Shown here: in pieces, positions 21,780 to 32,857 of the stretch
How positions within the stretch are numbered: position 1 is the stretch's first letter
Layout: each line of letters begins with the position of its first letter
Program-made: the position numbers and the translations under genes
Notes under the pieces: model-generated
Told to the model about the DNA's origin: nothing
Databases searched by the model: none
What the model saw: the letters and a program-made list of their open reading frames with translations, nothing else
DNA from: Chara braunii
Lineage: Eukaryota; Streptophyta; Charophyceae; Charales; Characeae
Length of the DNA: 48,855 bases
Reading direction: 5' to 3'
Assembly: GCA_003427395.1 (NCBI GenBank)
Contig: BFEA01000569.1
Location: forward strand, 867,612-916,466

Positions 21780-23632
21780 CTAATACTGTCTGTCATTGTC
21801 CCAAAGATCCCCTACTCTGAGTATTCCATTCTTTACCCAACTCTTCCACGGCAAGGATGAGTTTGTCATGACACAACCTCTCGTGTCTGTCACCCATCTA
21901 TTCCCAAACAGGGGTTGGCGATAAATTTCTTCCCATCGGTCGGGGCGGACCTTAACCGGGAGTGGTAGCCTCCGCCAAGTTTGAGTTTGCAGCAGGGATG
22001 GCCAAAAACTATCCACCCTCTGCCCTCCTTCTTCCGAACCCACCCTGCCGCGTGGGAGTTTTCGTGGGATTTCCCAGAAACGATCCTCTAGCCAGGTCAG
22101 CGAGTGAACCGCTCGGGGGGTTACTGGGGCCAAGCGAGCCAGATGTTCCAAAGCTAAGACGCACCATGGGTTCTGGGGGGTGAAAATGAGTTTTTGGATC
22201 CATTTGATTTGCAAAGCATGTACCTGTGTGGCTGGGTCAATTATCCCCAAACCTCCCCCTGCTTTCGGTTGTATGATTGAGTTCCAGGCCGCACGACTTA
22301 TTGCGTTGGTCAACTTTCCATCTCCCCTCCATAAGAAAGTCGTTGCTTTTCCTTTAAGGCTTCTTAAAGCCGGTTTGCTCAGTGCCACAGGAGGGATTCG
22401 TACCATAGTGTTGCAAAGATCACATTGTTAAGCACCAAGGCACGTCCAAAGAGGGAAGTGTGTTTATTCTTCCAATTATTTAATTTATGCTGGGCTGGGG
22501 TGCCTATCCATTCGACGTTTATTGGTGACCGTCCCTCCGTGGCCATAGATACTCCCAGGATCCTCATTGGGGTGTCTAGTGGCTTCCATGCAATGCGTGG
22601 TAATTCTGGCGGACGCCCCCCCTTGGTAGTGAATCCACCAGCCCTGTGTCTTAGACCCCCAGTTCACTTTCATGTCGGATACCTTCGCAAACCTTTCCAT
22701 CATCTGATGGACTTCGTCCATGTTATGATGTGTGGTTTCCGCCATAATTGTCAGGTCATCTGCGAACAGGGAGCACACCGGGATCGCATCCTCCGGGATG
22801 TGTGTAACTCTAATTTTGGTGATATTTTTATCTGCCCGAAGGTTTGCGGCTAAGGCTTCCATAAGGATAAAAAAGAGGAAGGGAGCGATTGGGTCCCCTT
22901 GTCGCATCGAGCGTTGTAGCTGTATGGGGGGTGCAAGGCTCCCATTAACTTGGACACACACAGTGGCGTTTTGGTGCAGTATTTTATCCATCGTCGGAAG
23001 TTCGGTCCAAAATTCATTTTTTCTAGACACTTGTCCAAGAACGATCCGTCCACAAGATCATAAGCCTTTTCAAAGTCGATAAAGACTAGGGCCGCATTTT
23101 GACGCGAATGTCTCGTAAGTTGAAGGATCTCATGGATTAGCAGGATATTTTCTTGTATATTCCTATTCTTCATGAATCCCGTTTGAGCAGGGTGGATGAT
23201 GTCTTCCATAGCTGGAATCATCCTGTTCGCAAGGGCCTTAGACAACATTTTATACACGACTGTAAGCAGTGTGATTGGTCTGTAATTTCTAATGTCCATC
23301 TTGTCCCCCTTTTTGTATAGGAGGGTTAGGATCCCTTGCCCCACTCGTTCCCCCATTCCCCCAGTGAGCTAAACCTCGTCATAGAAGTCCATTACACCTT
23401 GGCTCATGAAGTCCCATGTGGTTTCCCAAAATTCCTTTGGGAAGCCGTCTATCCCTGGTGCTTTTTCCTCCTTCATTTGGAGAAGGGCAGTCCATATCTC
23501 GCTTTTGGAGAGAGGGGCTTCCATAGAGTCGCGTTGATCGGATGTTAGGGCCTTGTTCATGGGTTCCAAGAATTCTCTTGTCAGTTGTTCGTGGCATAGG
23601 GCATCTAATTTGTCAATGTGTGAGGAAAACAA
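21780..23632 (-). pseudogene. LINE E2 reverse transcriptase domain
   Basis: Pieces in order: 23632-23369 (EEKAPGIDGFPKEFWE, the usual start of LINE RT), 23356-22850 (YKKGDKMDIRNYRPITLL, HPAQTGFMKNRNIQ, FIDFEKAYDLVD), 23030-22485 (RQGDPIAPFLFF, catalytic SLFADDLTIM with FADD at 22755-22766), 22567-22379 and 22406-21780 (FLWRGDGKLTNAISRAAW). All catalytic motifs are readable, but at least four frameshifts separate them, so no complete enzyme can be made. Confidence 0.88.
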
Positions 23633-23676
23633 ATCTTTGTAGAAGTCATATGTTATTTTAGTACAGCGGGTTGTGG

Positions 23677-24786
23677 TTATTGCCGGGTAGTTGTCCTCGA
23701 GGTGCGTGCTTTAGCTGTGCTAAAGAAATGAGAATCCATCATCCCCTCAGTAGCGAATCTAGAAAGCCTTGCCCTTGTCTGGGCTCGATCTCTTGCATGT
23801 TCAAAAAGTTGGTTTTTCAAATTTTGGATACAGTCCTGTAGTTCAGCGGTCCGTTGTTCCTGCTCTTGCGACATTTGTTCCTGTTCTGCCTCTACTAAGT
23901 TGTGCATAATTGTAATCTCTTGTTGGTGTCTGTGAGCAGCTAGTTGCTTTGAGAATTCGTTGCTCTTTTTTTACATGAAGAAAAGACCGTTGTTGAACCA
24001 AGTAACCTGCGATTCTTGTTGTGGGCGATAAGATTTCCGAAAGTCCCAGGCCTGTCGTAGGTATTTCTGGAAGGATTTGGTTCGAAGCAAAGAAGTATTT
24101 AGTTTGTAGTAGCTGGCCCCTTGGTCTGGACGTTTACGTAGCGTCCAGACCGCCATTCCCATCCTGTGGTCCAAACCGAGGTACGGGCTAATTGGTAGTA
24201 TTGCTGCCAATGAAAGCCCCCCTCCTAGTTCTTCTGAAGCCAGGATTAAGTCGATACGGGATTTGGATAATCTGGCGGGGTCATTATTTTGAAAGCAGGT
24301 AAAGACTTTTTTCGTAGGTGACTGCGCCTAAAGGTGTCAAAAAGTGACAGGGAAGCACCTAATTCCTTCAACATCCGCTCATCCTCCTCTGTGTTATATG
24401 CGGTGGTCTGAGAGACTCTCCACCAGTCCAGCCACTTGTCCGGTGCGACATTGAAATCCCCTGCTAGAATCAGCGGGACCCCTGGAATAGGGAGGGTTTC
24501 CAACTTTTCGAAGGTCTGTCTTTCTCGGGTTGTGCTAGGGGCGTAAATAGCTATTATGCAGACTACTTCGATTTCTAACATCCCCAAGATTTTCACCCAC
24601 CGTCCCTCCTCTTCGTCGTTCTCCCAGTAAAGTACTTCTAGTCGTGATTCGGAAGGAATCCAAAGTGCCACCCCAGAGCTCCCCGGTCGTGGAGCAAAGG
24701 CTTGGTAGCTCTGATAGGGCCAGGCTTGCTTGTGGGCCCTGTGATGCTCGGGAATGAAAATTTCGCTTTCGTATTTATTGAAAAAT
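23677..24786 (-). pseudogene. LINE E2 apurinic endonuclease domain (partial) and linker
   Basis: This part of the LINE endonuclease nicks target DNA. 24671-24246 carries GSSGVALWIPSESRLEV just upstream, IIAIYAPS, and LILAGDFNVAPDKW with the catalytic GDFN. 24210-23971 carries the end of the domain (LDHRMGMAVW), followed by a helical Gln/Glu-rich linker (23907-23677). Coding homology can be followed upstream to about 24786 (ESVFFNKYESEIFIPEHH). The N-terminal part of the domain is missing or unclear. Confidence 0.78.
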
Positions 24787-24795
24787 ACACTCTCG

Positions 24796-25082
24796 CAGGT
24801 TTCGTAACCTTGGTTGGTGGAGATTAGGGTTGTTTGATAATGGTGGTTTGGAGAGGGGGTAGATTAGGATTTCACTGTTGCTAAATTAGTGAACGTGAAT
24901 TTTGTTTTAGGGTTGGGATTGGGATCATTGGTTTTCGTAACCTTGTGAGGCTGTGGTGGGGATAGGTTTGGCCGGGAGTGCCTTACTTAGCCCGTTTGAC
25001 CGCAGCAAATGATGTAAGGGACACCAGGCTCGTTTCCCGGATATATGAATATGAATTGTATTCTTCAAAAAAAAAAAAAAAA
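24796..25082 (+). mobile_element. Possible poly(A)-tailed retroposon fragment with 9-bp direct repeats
   Basis: A run of about 18 A ends at 25083 and is followed by ACACTCTCG (25083-25091). The same 9-mer lies at 24787-24795, just before the putative insert. That is the layout of a 5'-truncated LINE or SINE-like insertion. Against it, the E2 endonuclease frame can be read about 12 codons past 24796 into the insert. The insert has an internal repeat TTTCGTAACCTTG and no ORF of note. Confidence 0.5.
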
Positions 25083-25090
25083 ACACTCTC

Positions 25091-25136
25091 GAATTAATTT
25101 TGAATAAATTCAAATTAATTTATTCAAAATTAATTC
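25091..25136. repeat. Perfect AT-rich palindrome, 20-bp arms
   Basis: The left arm at 25091-25110 (GAATTAATTTTG, then AATAAATT) is the exact reverse complement of 25117-25136. The 6-nt loop is CAAATT. It lies between the poly(A)-tailed fragment and element D. Confidence 0.9.
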
Positions 25137-25205
25137 TTGCTCTGCGATTCTCTGCTACCCTCATTGCTAAATCACTTGATGGCGCTCTATTCTTGTAAAT
25201 AGGAA

Positions 25206-26862
25206 TTGTTCCCCCCATCTCCACATGCCACCACGCCAAACCAACGCGCCGCCGCCGCCACCGCTGCCGCTATCACATCCGCTGCTACCACCTCCACTTC
25301 CGCTCCGGCCACGTTATCCACCCCCTCTTCCCCCACCATGGCCCAATCTTCCATCAACATGTCTGATCTTCGTTCCGACTCCATCAAGAGCATTGCCCAC
25401 GAACTCGCAAGCGATCAGCCAACTTCGACCACCACCACCCCGGAACTTGCAGCTATCCTCCAAACGTTGACCGCCCTCAAATCCTCCCTCGCCACCATCA
25501 ACACCACCATGGCCGCCATCTCCGATCGTGTCATCACACTCGAGGGAAACTCCCCCGCCATCACGGTCGCCACCACGACCACACCCCCCTCCTCCACACC
25601 CCAACCCACCTCCTCCATCTAGGTGGTCACCGCCAACACCCCCACGTCCACAGCCGCCTCCAGCCACACCCCCCCGCGGACCTCCTCCACTCCTACTACC
25701 TCTACCACCACCTCCACCACCTCGGCCTCCTCCACCCTTCCCCCCCCCTCATCCGACACTTCCAGCACACCGCCTCATTCCTCGCCTAACCATGCCACCC
25801 CTCTTCCCCCCCCGAACTCCCATGCTGTCTCACAACCCATCATGACGACCTCCACCATCCCCACCCCCTGTCCCACATATTCCCAAGTCACCTCCGGGGT
25901 TTACCACGCAATGCCACAACTTCCCCCCAACTACCTCCTTGACGACAACAGCCAATTCGATTACACCTGCTACGACACTACCCCCGATAACCTCAACTTC
26001 AACACCCTCGCCCGGATCGTTTCCCGCAAAGGGGAAATCCCCCATACCTTCCGATCCGCCGACATCATGACCTTCTCCAGCCTTCCCCACGAGGACGTTT
26101 TCGTCTTCCTTACCCAACTCCAGAACTCTTTCAAGCTCCACCACATGCCCCTTGTCCACTGGCTTCCCATTGCCACCTCCTGCCTCCTCGGCATTGCCGC
26201 CAAATGGTGGATGGCCGAAGTCAGCAACCGCCACGCCTCCGGAGGACTGCGTCACTCCTTCCTCCAATGGGCCAACCTTCTCACTGCCACCTTCCGCCCC
26301 CAGAAAACCATCGATGACTACCTCGAACAATTTTGTCACCTCCGCCAGACCGGTCCCACGGACCGCTTCGTGCAATACATCCGCTCTCTCCGTCATCACC
26401 TCCTCACCACCGTCATTCCCGTTTTTGCATTCATCTCCCGCATCAAGCGAGTATGCCACAAAGATCTTGCAATCGCCCTCGCTCACGAACCCGACATGCC
26501 CCTTGTTGACCTCCTCTCTCGCATGCTTCACCACGATTGACTCCTCCACCCTCATCACCAGTCCGCGCCCGCTCCCTCCCGCCCCTGCTTCTTCCATAAC
26601 ATCACCCCTGACGACACCACTCCATCCGCCTCCAATGAGGACTTCGACACTCCTCTCTCGACCCCTCCCAATTCACCATTGAGGACCTCCAGCAAGCCCA
26701 CCTTATGCGGATGGAACGCCAGGATCGTGCCTCCCGACCGCCTTCTTCCTCTCCACCCTGCTGTCTCTAGAAACTTACATCCGCAGAACGCATATACCTC
26801 CAGGAACACAACGGGTGTTTTCGCTGTCGCCAGTTAGGTCACCAACAGACCAACTGCCCCAA
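25206..26862 (+). pseudogene. Element D gag with CCHC zinc knuckle
   Basis: One frame runs from ATG 25206 to TGA 26540, broken only by TAG at 25620-25622. A Ser/Thr/Pro-rich low-complexity N-terminus (to about residue 230) is followed by a gag capsid region: DVFVFLTQLQNSFKL, WLPIATSCLLGIAAKWW, FLQWANLLTATFRPQKTIDDYLEQF and FVQYIRSLRHHL. After frame changes, a zinc knuckle CFRCRQLGHQQTNC is readable near 26818-26859. The N-terminal low complexity is real sequence, but its exact start is unsure. Confidence 0.8.
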
Positions 26863-27178
26863 CGCTAGCCGCTTTACTTGACAGGCCCCTCGCTCCGCGG
26901 GACCCAACCCTCTTCCTCCACCGTGACAGTCGGGCCCTCCTCCACCTGAACATTGTCCCCCTGTCCCGTGCAATTCTGCCCCGGCATCGACCACTTGTCT
27001 GCCGGCTCTCCCATTGGTGACGATCTCTCCTCCACCGGTGGCCCACTTGGCATCGACTGTCCGTCTGCCTACCCCCCCTCCGGTGACGCACATTCCATCG
27101 GACGACCCCCAGGCAACGCAGTCTACGCTGCCATGACCCATATCCAGCTCCTCCCATCATTCCATCACTGATACACCC
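26863..27178 (+). other. Deletion junction zone of element D
   Basis: This stretch lies between the zinc knuckle and the start of integrase homology. About 2 kb of protease, RT and RNase H would be expected here. It is C-rich with no recognisable motif, so it is either a scrambled remnant or gag-pro linker. Confidence 0.55.
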
Positions 27179-28630
27179 AAGGCTACCTCTCTTGCCCAGA
27201 CTTCGCCGCCATTTACAAGTTCCGTGATCTTGACCCAGTCCCCGACTACTCCCTCCACGACAACCTCCTCTACATCGACACCAAAGGCACTCGTCGACTG
27301 TGCATCCCCGACACACGTGGTCTCCATACCCAGCTCTTGGTCGAGCACCACGACGCCAAAACCGCAGGTCACCTCGGCTTCCAGAAAACGTTCGACACCA
27401 TCTCCCGGGACTTCTATTGGCCTTCTCTACTCGCTGACGTCAAAACATACATTCCTCATGTCCCACGTGTCAGGCTGTCAATCCCTCGAACCGGGCCAAA
27501 CTCGACAAGCTCCAATCATTGCCCATCCCCACTCACCGGTGGCAGTCCATTTCCATGGACTTCGTGTGCGATCTCCCTAAGACCGACCGCGGGCATGATT
27601 GCATCATTGTTTGCCGCCTGACCAAACGTGCCCACTTCATTCCTTGCACCACCTCGCACACCGCCAAAGACATCGCCTTACTCTTCTTCGACCATGGTGC
27701 ACGCCACCACGACCTCCCCGAGGAAATCATCAGCGACCACGATCCCCGTTTCCTCTCACAGTTCCGTAAACAACTCTTCAACGCCTACGGAACTACACTC
27801 AAGTATAGCACTGCATACCACCCACAGACCGATGGACAAACCGAGAAGATGAACGATACTCTCCAAAGAATCCTACGGAAGTACTGTCATCCACATCAAC
27901 AGGACTGGGATCAACTGCTCACCGCCGCCGAGATCGCCTACAACAACGTTGTCTGTCCTTCCACTGGCTTCTCCATTCTACCTTGACCTTGGCTACCATC
28001 CGCGCTTGCCCTCTGATTTCCTGCTTCCCTCGCAACTCAACCCCTCCACACCCTGCCCTTCCCTCAATGAATGGGTAGCAACAATGAATCGACTCCTCAG
28101 AGAAGCAACCGAAGCCCTAAAAAGAACACAAGAACAACAAGCAAACAAGATTAACAAACACCGACGAGACTTGATTCAAAGTAGGGGACAAAGTCTGACT
28201 CTCCGCCAAACGCTTTGAACCCGAACATGGATTGTCAAAAAAAACTCTCGAACAAATGGCTTGGACCCTTCCCCATCATTGAAACTCCGACGTCAACTAC
28301 AAACTCCAACCCCCCCCTGACATGAGCCGCGTCCACCCGGTCTTCCACGTCGACTACTTGAAAGAATATCATGAATCCCCACCCCAATTCGCTGACCGCC
28401 CATATCCTAGACCTCCACCTATCATGTTACCCACAGGCCCTGAATTTGTTGTTGAAGCAATCATAGGTCGATGAACTACTCAGGTATCTGACCACCCGGA
28501 ACCGATCACTGAATACAAAGTCAAATGGACCGGATACCCCGACGAAGAATCTACATCGGAACCTCTCTCGAATCTCAAGAATGCCATGAAACTTGTCCGC
28601 GCCTTTGATCGTGCTACTCCTATGTCCTAG
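27179..28630 (+). pseudogene. Element D integrase and chromodomain
   Basis: Order: pre-integrase phrase (LLYIDTKGTRRLCIPDTRGLHTQL across 27250-27340), zinc-binding region (HH...GHLGFQKT, then CPTC in a shifted frame near 27460), and catalytic core 27519-27986 with SMDFVCDLP, ISDHDPRFLSQF and TDGQTEKMNDTLQ (all three acidic residues). A frameshifted C-terminal part has HPVFHVDYLKEY, and a chromodomain lies at about 28438-28630 (EFVVEAIIGR, TEYKVKWTGYPDEES, EPLSNLKNAMKLV). In plant chromoviruses this domain guides insertion to chromatin. A TGA interrupts the chromodomain at about 28474 and several frameshifts precede it. Confidence 0.87.
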
Positions 28631-28649
28631 ACACCCACGTAACTACAAC

Positions 28650-29684
28650 TACAAGGAACATGAATATGGTCGAAGCACATAAATCCAGATTGCAAAATCA
28701 CACTGAAGTCTAAGTAGTCAAAGCAAGAGCAGATATAGCACAATGGAACCGAGTAACCATCCATTTGAGAATGATACAGAAGAATCGTGAGTCAATGTCC
28801 AAGCCCAACAGGGCAACACCAACAACATAACCCAATGTAGCTCTCTCAACTGAATGGCGCGAGGCGCCGTATCTACTCTACAGCCTAAGCCTACAACTAC
28901 AGCAATGAAAGCAACCAGACAACTTGACGACCAGCGAGTGATGATGTCAACACCAATGCCGACCTCCACCTCCACCAGGTACGTCTCCTTCTTCACCCAC
29001 ACTCTCCCTTGTTATCCCACACAGCGCCCTTCACCTCCGAAGAACCACCTTCGCCCTCACCTCCCCTGCGCCCTCAGGCAGCCCGGCTATGGCCGCCAGC
29101 GCCCTGTGCACAGGCAGCGCCCTACTGCCTAGCGCCTGCCTGTCTAGCACCTCATCCTAGCGCAGCGCAGCAGCTCGCATTAGCGCAGCGTGCCGGCATT
29201 GCCCGCAATGGCCAAGATCCCCTGCCCACTCGCCCTGCTGGCCTATATGCCAGTGTTGCGTGTGGTCGGCCTCCCTTCAGCCTGCGTCCGGGCCCCAGTG
29301 CCTGAACCCAGACCCGATGCAGTTGAGGCCCGGGGGATGTAGTTTCGCCTCTTTCGTCAAGGCCTGTGGCCAGATTCAGATAGTGGGCTGATTTCCCTTT
29401 GGCATTTTCGGCCTCTATACCCAGCATGCATTGTCGGCCTCACGTTCAAGTGCCCAGGGCCTAACTAACTCAGAGGCCCTGGGATTTCCCCATTTGCTGA
29501 GATCCGAGACTCGTGGTCTCCGTACTGCAACTGTATGGACCCCACTTCGTGAAACGTTTGCACAGAGGGCTCTTGTTGATTTGGTGGCCCGCCTTCACTT
29601 AGGGCGGGCACGAGGCTTGCAGGGGCCTTAGCCCAGAACATGTACATCATGGCAAGGCCCCTTCTTGAGGGCTCAATCCTCACA
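28650..29684 (-). repeat. 3' LTR of element C (1035 bp)
   Basis: On the minus strand it starts TGTGAGGATTGAGCCC and ends ATGTTCCTTGTA, so the terminal CA has become TA. It is alignable with 5220-6278 along its whole length with clear divergence. The polypurine tract directly precedes it. Confidence 0.87.
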
Positions 29685-29698
29685 TTCCATCCCCCTTA
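29685..29698 (-). other. Polypurine tract of element C
   Basis: The minus strand reads GCTAAGGGGGATGGAA immediately before the LTR start TGTGAGG. Confidence 0.8.
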
Positions 29699-31357
29699 GC
29701 TTCGAAAGTCCGCCGAGATGCTTACTTCGCAGGTGCCTTCCCTTTCCGTATGATGCCTGAATCTGACGCAATATTCTCTCTTGGGTTTAGGAGGTCTTCC
29801 TCTACCCAAAGGCTTCTGAACAGGCAGATTTTTGTGATCCACAATGTCGTCGATGTCCACTTGACCATCCATGGTTGGGGGCAGCATCGATCTCCTTGAA
29901 GGGAATTGATCAGTCTCAGCGAAAGGTGCAAGCTTTGAGGCATGAAAGACAGGGTGAGTGCGTAGGTGTCCAGGGATACGGATAACATAGGTAGGACCAT
30001 CCATCTCATCCCCCACTACATCCAGGACTTCCCAAGGACCAAAGTACTGAGGCATTAGTTTTNTAGAGATACCGAATTCCNGNCCTAGCTCACTAGCCTT
30101 GACCCAGACACGTTCCCCTGCCTGAAATGAGGACTGTCGTCGATGCTTGTTCTCAGAAGCAATCATTGCTTGTTGAGCTTTCTTAATATGCTCGACAGCT
30201 TGCTGCAGCAACTTCTCATGCTGCACACCATACTCAAGTGTGCCTGGAGTTGCAGAGGATCGGTTTTTAGGTAGGAGGAAGTCTAGAGCAGATCTAGGCT
30301 TCCATCCCAAGTGCAGCTGGTTAGGACTAACGCCGGTACTGCTGTGTATAGCATTGTTGTACAGGCTGGCGATGAGAGGCAACTTCTCATCCCAATCATC
30401 CTGGCTGGGCTTGGTGTAATGCCTCACTCTATTCATTTGCTCGGGCTGTCCGTTGGCTTCGGGATGATTCCCTGAAGTCATCTAAAGTTGACTTCCCATT
30501 TGCTCAGCAGTCTTCTTCCACAGCTCACTTGTGAAATGGACATCTTTGTCACTAACGATTGTCTTTGGTAAACCAAAGTCACGCACCCAGTTGTCCTGGA
30601 ACAACTTGATGACATGGTCCGTCCTTGCGGTCTCTGGCATGGCAACTAGTCTAGCGTACTTGGTGAATCGATCTATGATGACGAAAATGTGTCTCTTGCC
30701 ACTCTTACTGGTCACCAGGGTGTCCATGAAATCCATGGAAACACTCTGTCCTGGACCAGCAGGGATAGGTAAGGGCTTCAGCAACCCAAGCGGTGCTTGA
30801 GTTCGCGGCTTGTCCCGCTGACAGACCTGACAGGTCTCTACATACTTCTTCGCGTCATCTAGCATTCCAGGCCACCAAAATCGTTGTACTAGATTAACAC
30901 TCGTCTTTTTGTAACCAAAGTGCCCGGTTGCGTCATGGCATTCTCCTAAAAACAAACTACGCAAACGTTCACTAGATGGAACTACTAGCCTTTTAACACC
31001 GGCCTTATCAAGATAGAGAAGCCCGTCCACCATCACAAACTCACTTTCCGTGGCCTTATCTTTTGCCTGAGGTTTGCGAATGATGTCCATCGTGACAGGG
31101 TCTTCCTGATAGGCTCCCACCAACGATTGAGTTACTTCTTCCGATACACAAAAGTCAGAAACTAGCGCCCCTAGGTAGTCTGCCCTACGTGATAGCGCAT
31201 CTGAAACCTTGTTGTACTCTCCCTTCAGATACTCAAGCTTGAAGTCATATTGATCTATGACCTCAATCCATCGCTTGAGTGCATCAGAAAGAGCCGGTTG
31301 AGTCTTGACCCATTTGAGCATCTGATGGTCAGTTCTCAAGTAGAAGAACCGTCCCAA
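29696..31357 (-). pseudogene. Element C RNase H end and integrase
   Basis: The first part completes RNase H ([27 protein letters not shown]). Integrase then has an intact zinc-binding HHCC (HDATGH and CQVCQRD), the core acids in MDFMDTL, VSDKDVHF and NGQPEQMNR, the GPY/F-like LMPQYFGPWEVL and PVFHASKLAPF. A TAG at 30482-30484 splits the core before the catalytic Glu; element B has CAG (Gln) at that codon. The last residues after YCVRFRHHT are out of frame compared with B. Two codons are masked by N. Confidence 0.92.
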
Positions 31358-32857
31358 CAGAAAATGTCTCCAATGGAGAAGTGCCTTGTAGAGAGCATAG
31401 AGTTCCCTCGTAGGTGGACTTCGCCAATTTCTTCGATGGCATTTTCTTGCTCATGTACTCAATCGGTCTCAACTTCTTCCCATCCTGCTGAGCCAGCACG
31501 GCGCCAATGCCATATTGGCTTGCGTCAGTGGTCACTATAAATGGCTTCTGTGGGTCGGGAACCATGAGAACTTCATGATTCATGAGTGCATGCTTCAATC
31601 GCTTGAAAACTCCCTCACACTCATCACTCCAGTCCCACGGCGTGTCAAGTCGAGTTAGATCCGTCAAAGGAGAGGCGACTGTAGAATAGTTCTTTACGAA
31701 GTTCCTATAGTAGCCGCACATTCCCAAGAAAGATCTGACCTCAGTGACAGTCTGAGGTCGTGGCCAGTCTCGAATACTAGCCACCTTCGCATCTTCCGGC
31801 CTAATCCCTTCCGCGGATACTTCATGACCCAAGTATAATATCTTAGTGCGACCAAACTCACACTTCTCTAGGTTGACCTTATACTTGTGCTGTCGGAGGA
31901 GTGAAAGTACAGTCTCAAAGTGTTGTGCATGCTCCTCGGCAGACTTACTGAAGATCAGAATGTCGTCAAGGCAAACCACGACAAACTTATCTAAATGGTC
32001 ATGGAAGATCCGATTCATGGCGTGCTGGAATGTTCCCGGCGCATTGCAAAGACCAAAGGGCATCACTACAAACTCATACAGACCATATCGAGTCTGAAAA
32101 GCTATCTTGTGTTGGTCCTCAGGTCTTATAGCGATCTGATGATAGCCGGATTTCAAGTCTATCTTGCTATAGTACTTGCATCCCTGCACCCTATCCAGTA
32201 GGTCGTCCATGCGAGGTAGAGGCTCTGCGTTCTTCACGGTGATGGCATTGAGGCCTCTATAATCAATGTACATCCTTAACGTACCCCCCTTCTTCGGTAC
32301 GAATAACACTGGAGATCCGTAAGGGGAAGTACTAGGTCGAATCCATCCCTTCTCTGTCAGCTCTTTCAGTTGTCGCCGGAGTTCATCTAACTCGGCGGGA
32401 GCCATCCTATAGATCCTCCCCTTTGGGGTTTTACTCCCGGGATGATTTCTATAGCGTGGACAACTTCCCTTTCTACGACCCCTGTGGGCTCTTCGAACAG
32501 ATCAGGGAACTTAGCAACGACGCGTTCTATCTCTGGGGGTGTTTGAACGGCCTCCCCTTTCTCAAAGACATACACAAGGTACATACCTTCCTCTTGGTTT
32601 TGTTTGTAATAGTTATAGAACGCTGATGTGCACAAGCAGCCATAGGTATTTATTATGCTACTGGCTTTGAACTTAGTCAATCTGACTGTCCTGCCATCGG
32701 GCAACTTATGCTTTAGCACCTTCTTATCCCAATCGAACTGGAGCTTGGCAACCTCAAGGTAGTACATGCCTAACAACATGTCGAATGGTAAGTCGTCGCT
32801 AACCAAGAACGAAATCTTATGATTAAGTTCTCCTCCTCCATAGGAGAAGGTACAGAC
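31329..32857 (-). pseudogene. Element C protease end, reverse transcriptase and RNase H
   Basis: 32857-32387 carries the protease tail (SDDLPFDMLLGMYYLEVAKLQFDW) and the RT N-terminus. 32405-31329 carries the RT core ([51 protein letters not shown]) and RNase H ([16 protein letters not shown]). The catalytic box reads [10 protein letters not shown], so the usual Tyr of YLDD is Cys (codon 31971-31973). Apparent 1-nt deletions near 32446 and 31409 break the frame. Confidence 0.92.

Larger units (their letters stand above)
20691..24795 (-). mobile_element. L1-like LINE E2 (5' truncated)
   Basis: A second LINE of the same clade and orientation lies directly upstream of E1. It keeps part of the endonuclease, the RT, and the zf-RVT domain. 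Its 5' end is lost near 24786-24810. Its 3' end runs into the 5' end of E1 near 20690 without a visible poly(A), so E1 may have inserted there or the two were joined by deletion. Confidence 0.8.
25206..28630 (+). mobile_element. Chromodomain Ty3/gypsy element D, internally deleted
   Basis: Gag and zinc knuckle are followed, after about 300 bp, by integrase and a chromodomain. Protease, RT and RNase H are absent. The sense strand is strikingly C-rich, especially at third codon positions, unlike A, B, C and F, so it belongs to another lineage. No LTR or PBS is recognised. The right end abuts the LTR of element C at 28650, 20 bp after the chromodomain stop. Confidence 0.82.

Noticed and set aside
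25314-26597. Long minus-strand Gly/Val-rich frames opposite element D gag
   Set aside because: They are shadows of the C-rich gag strand, with low-complexity composition and no domain.
26834-27316. 160-residue minus-strand Arg/Gly/Cys-rich frame
   Set aside because: Opposite strand of C-rich element D DNA; the cysteines show no ordered zinc pattern.
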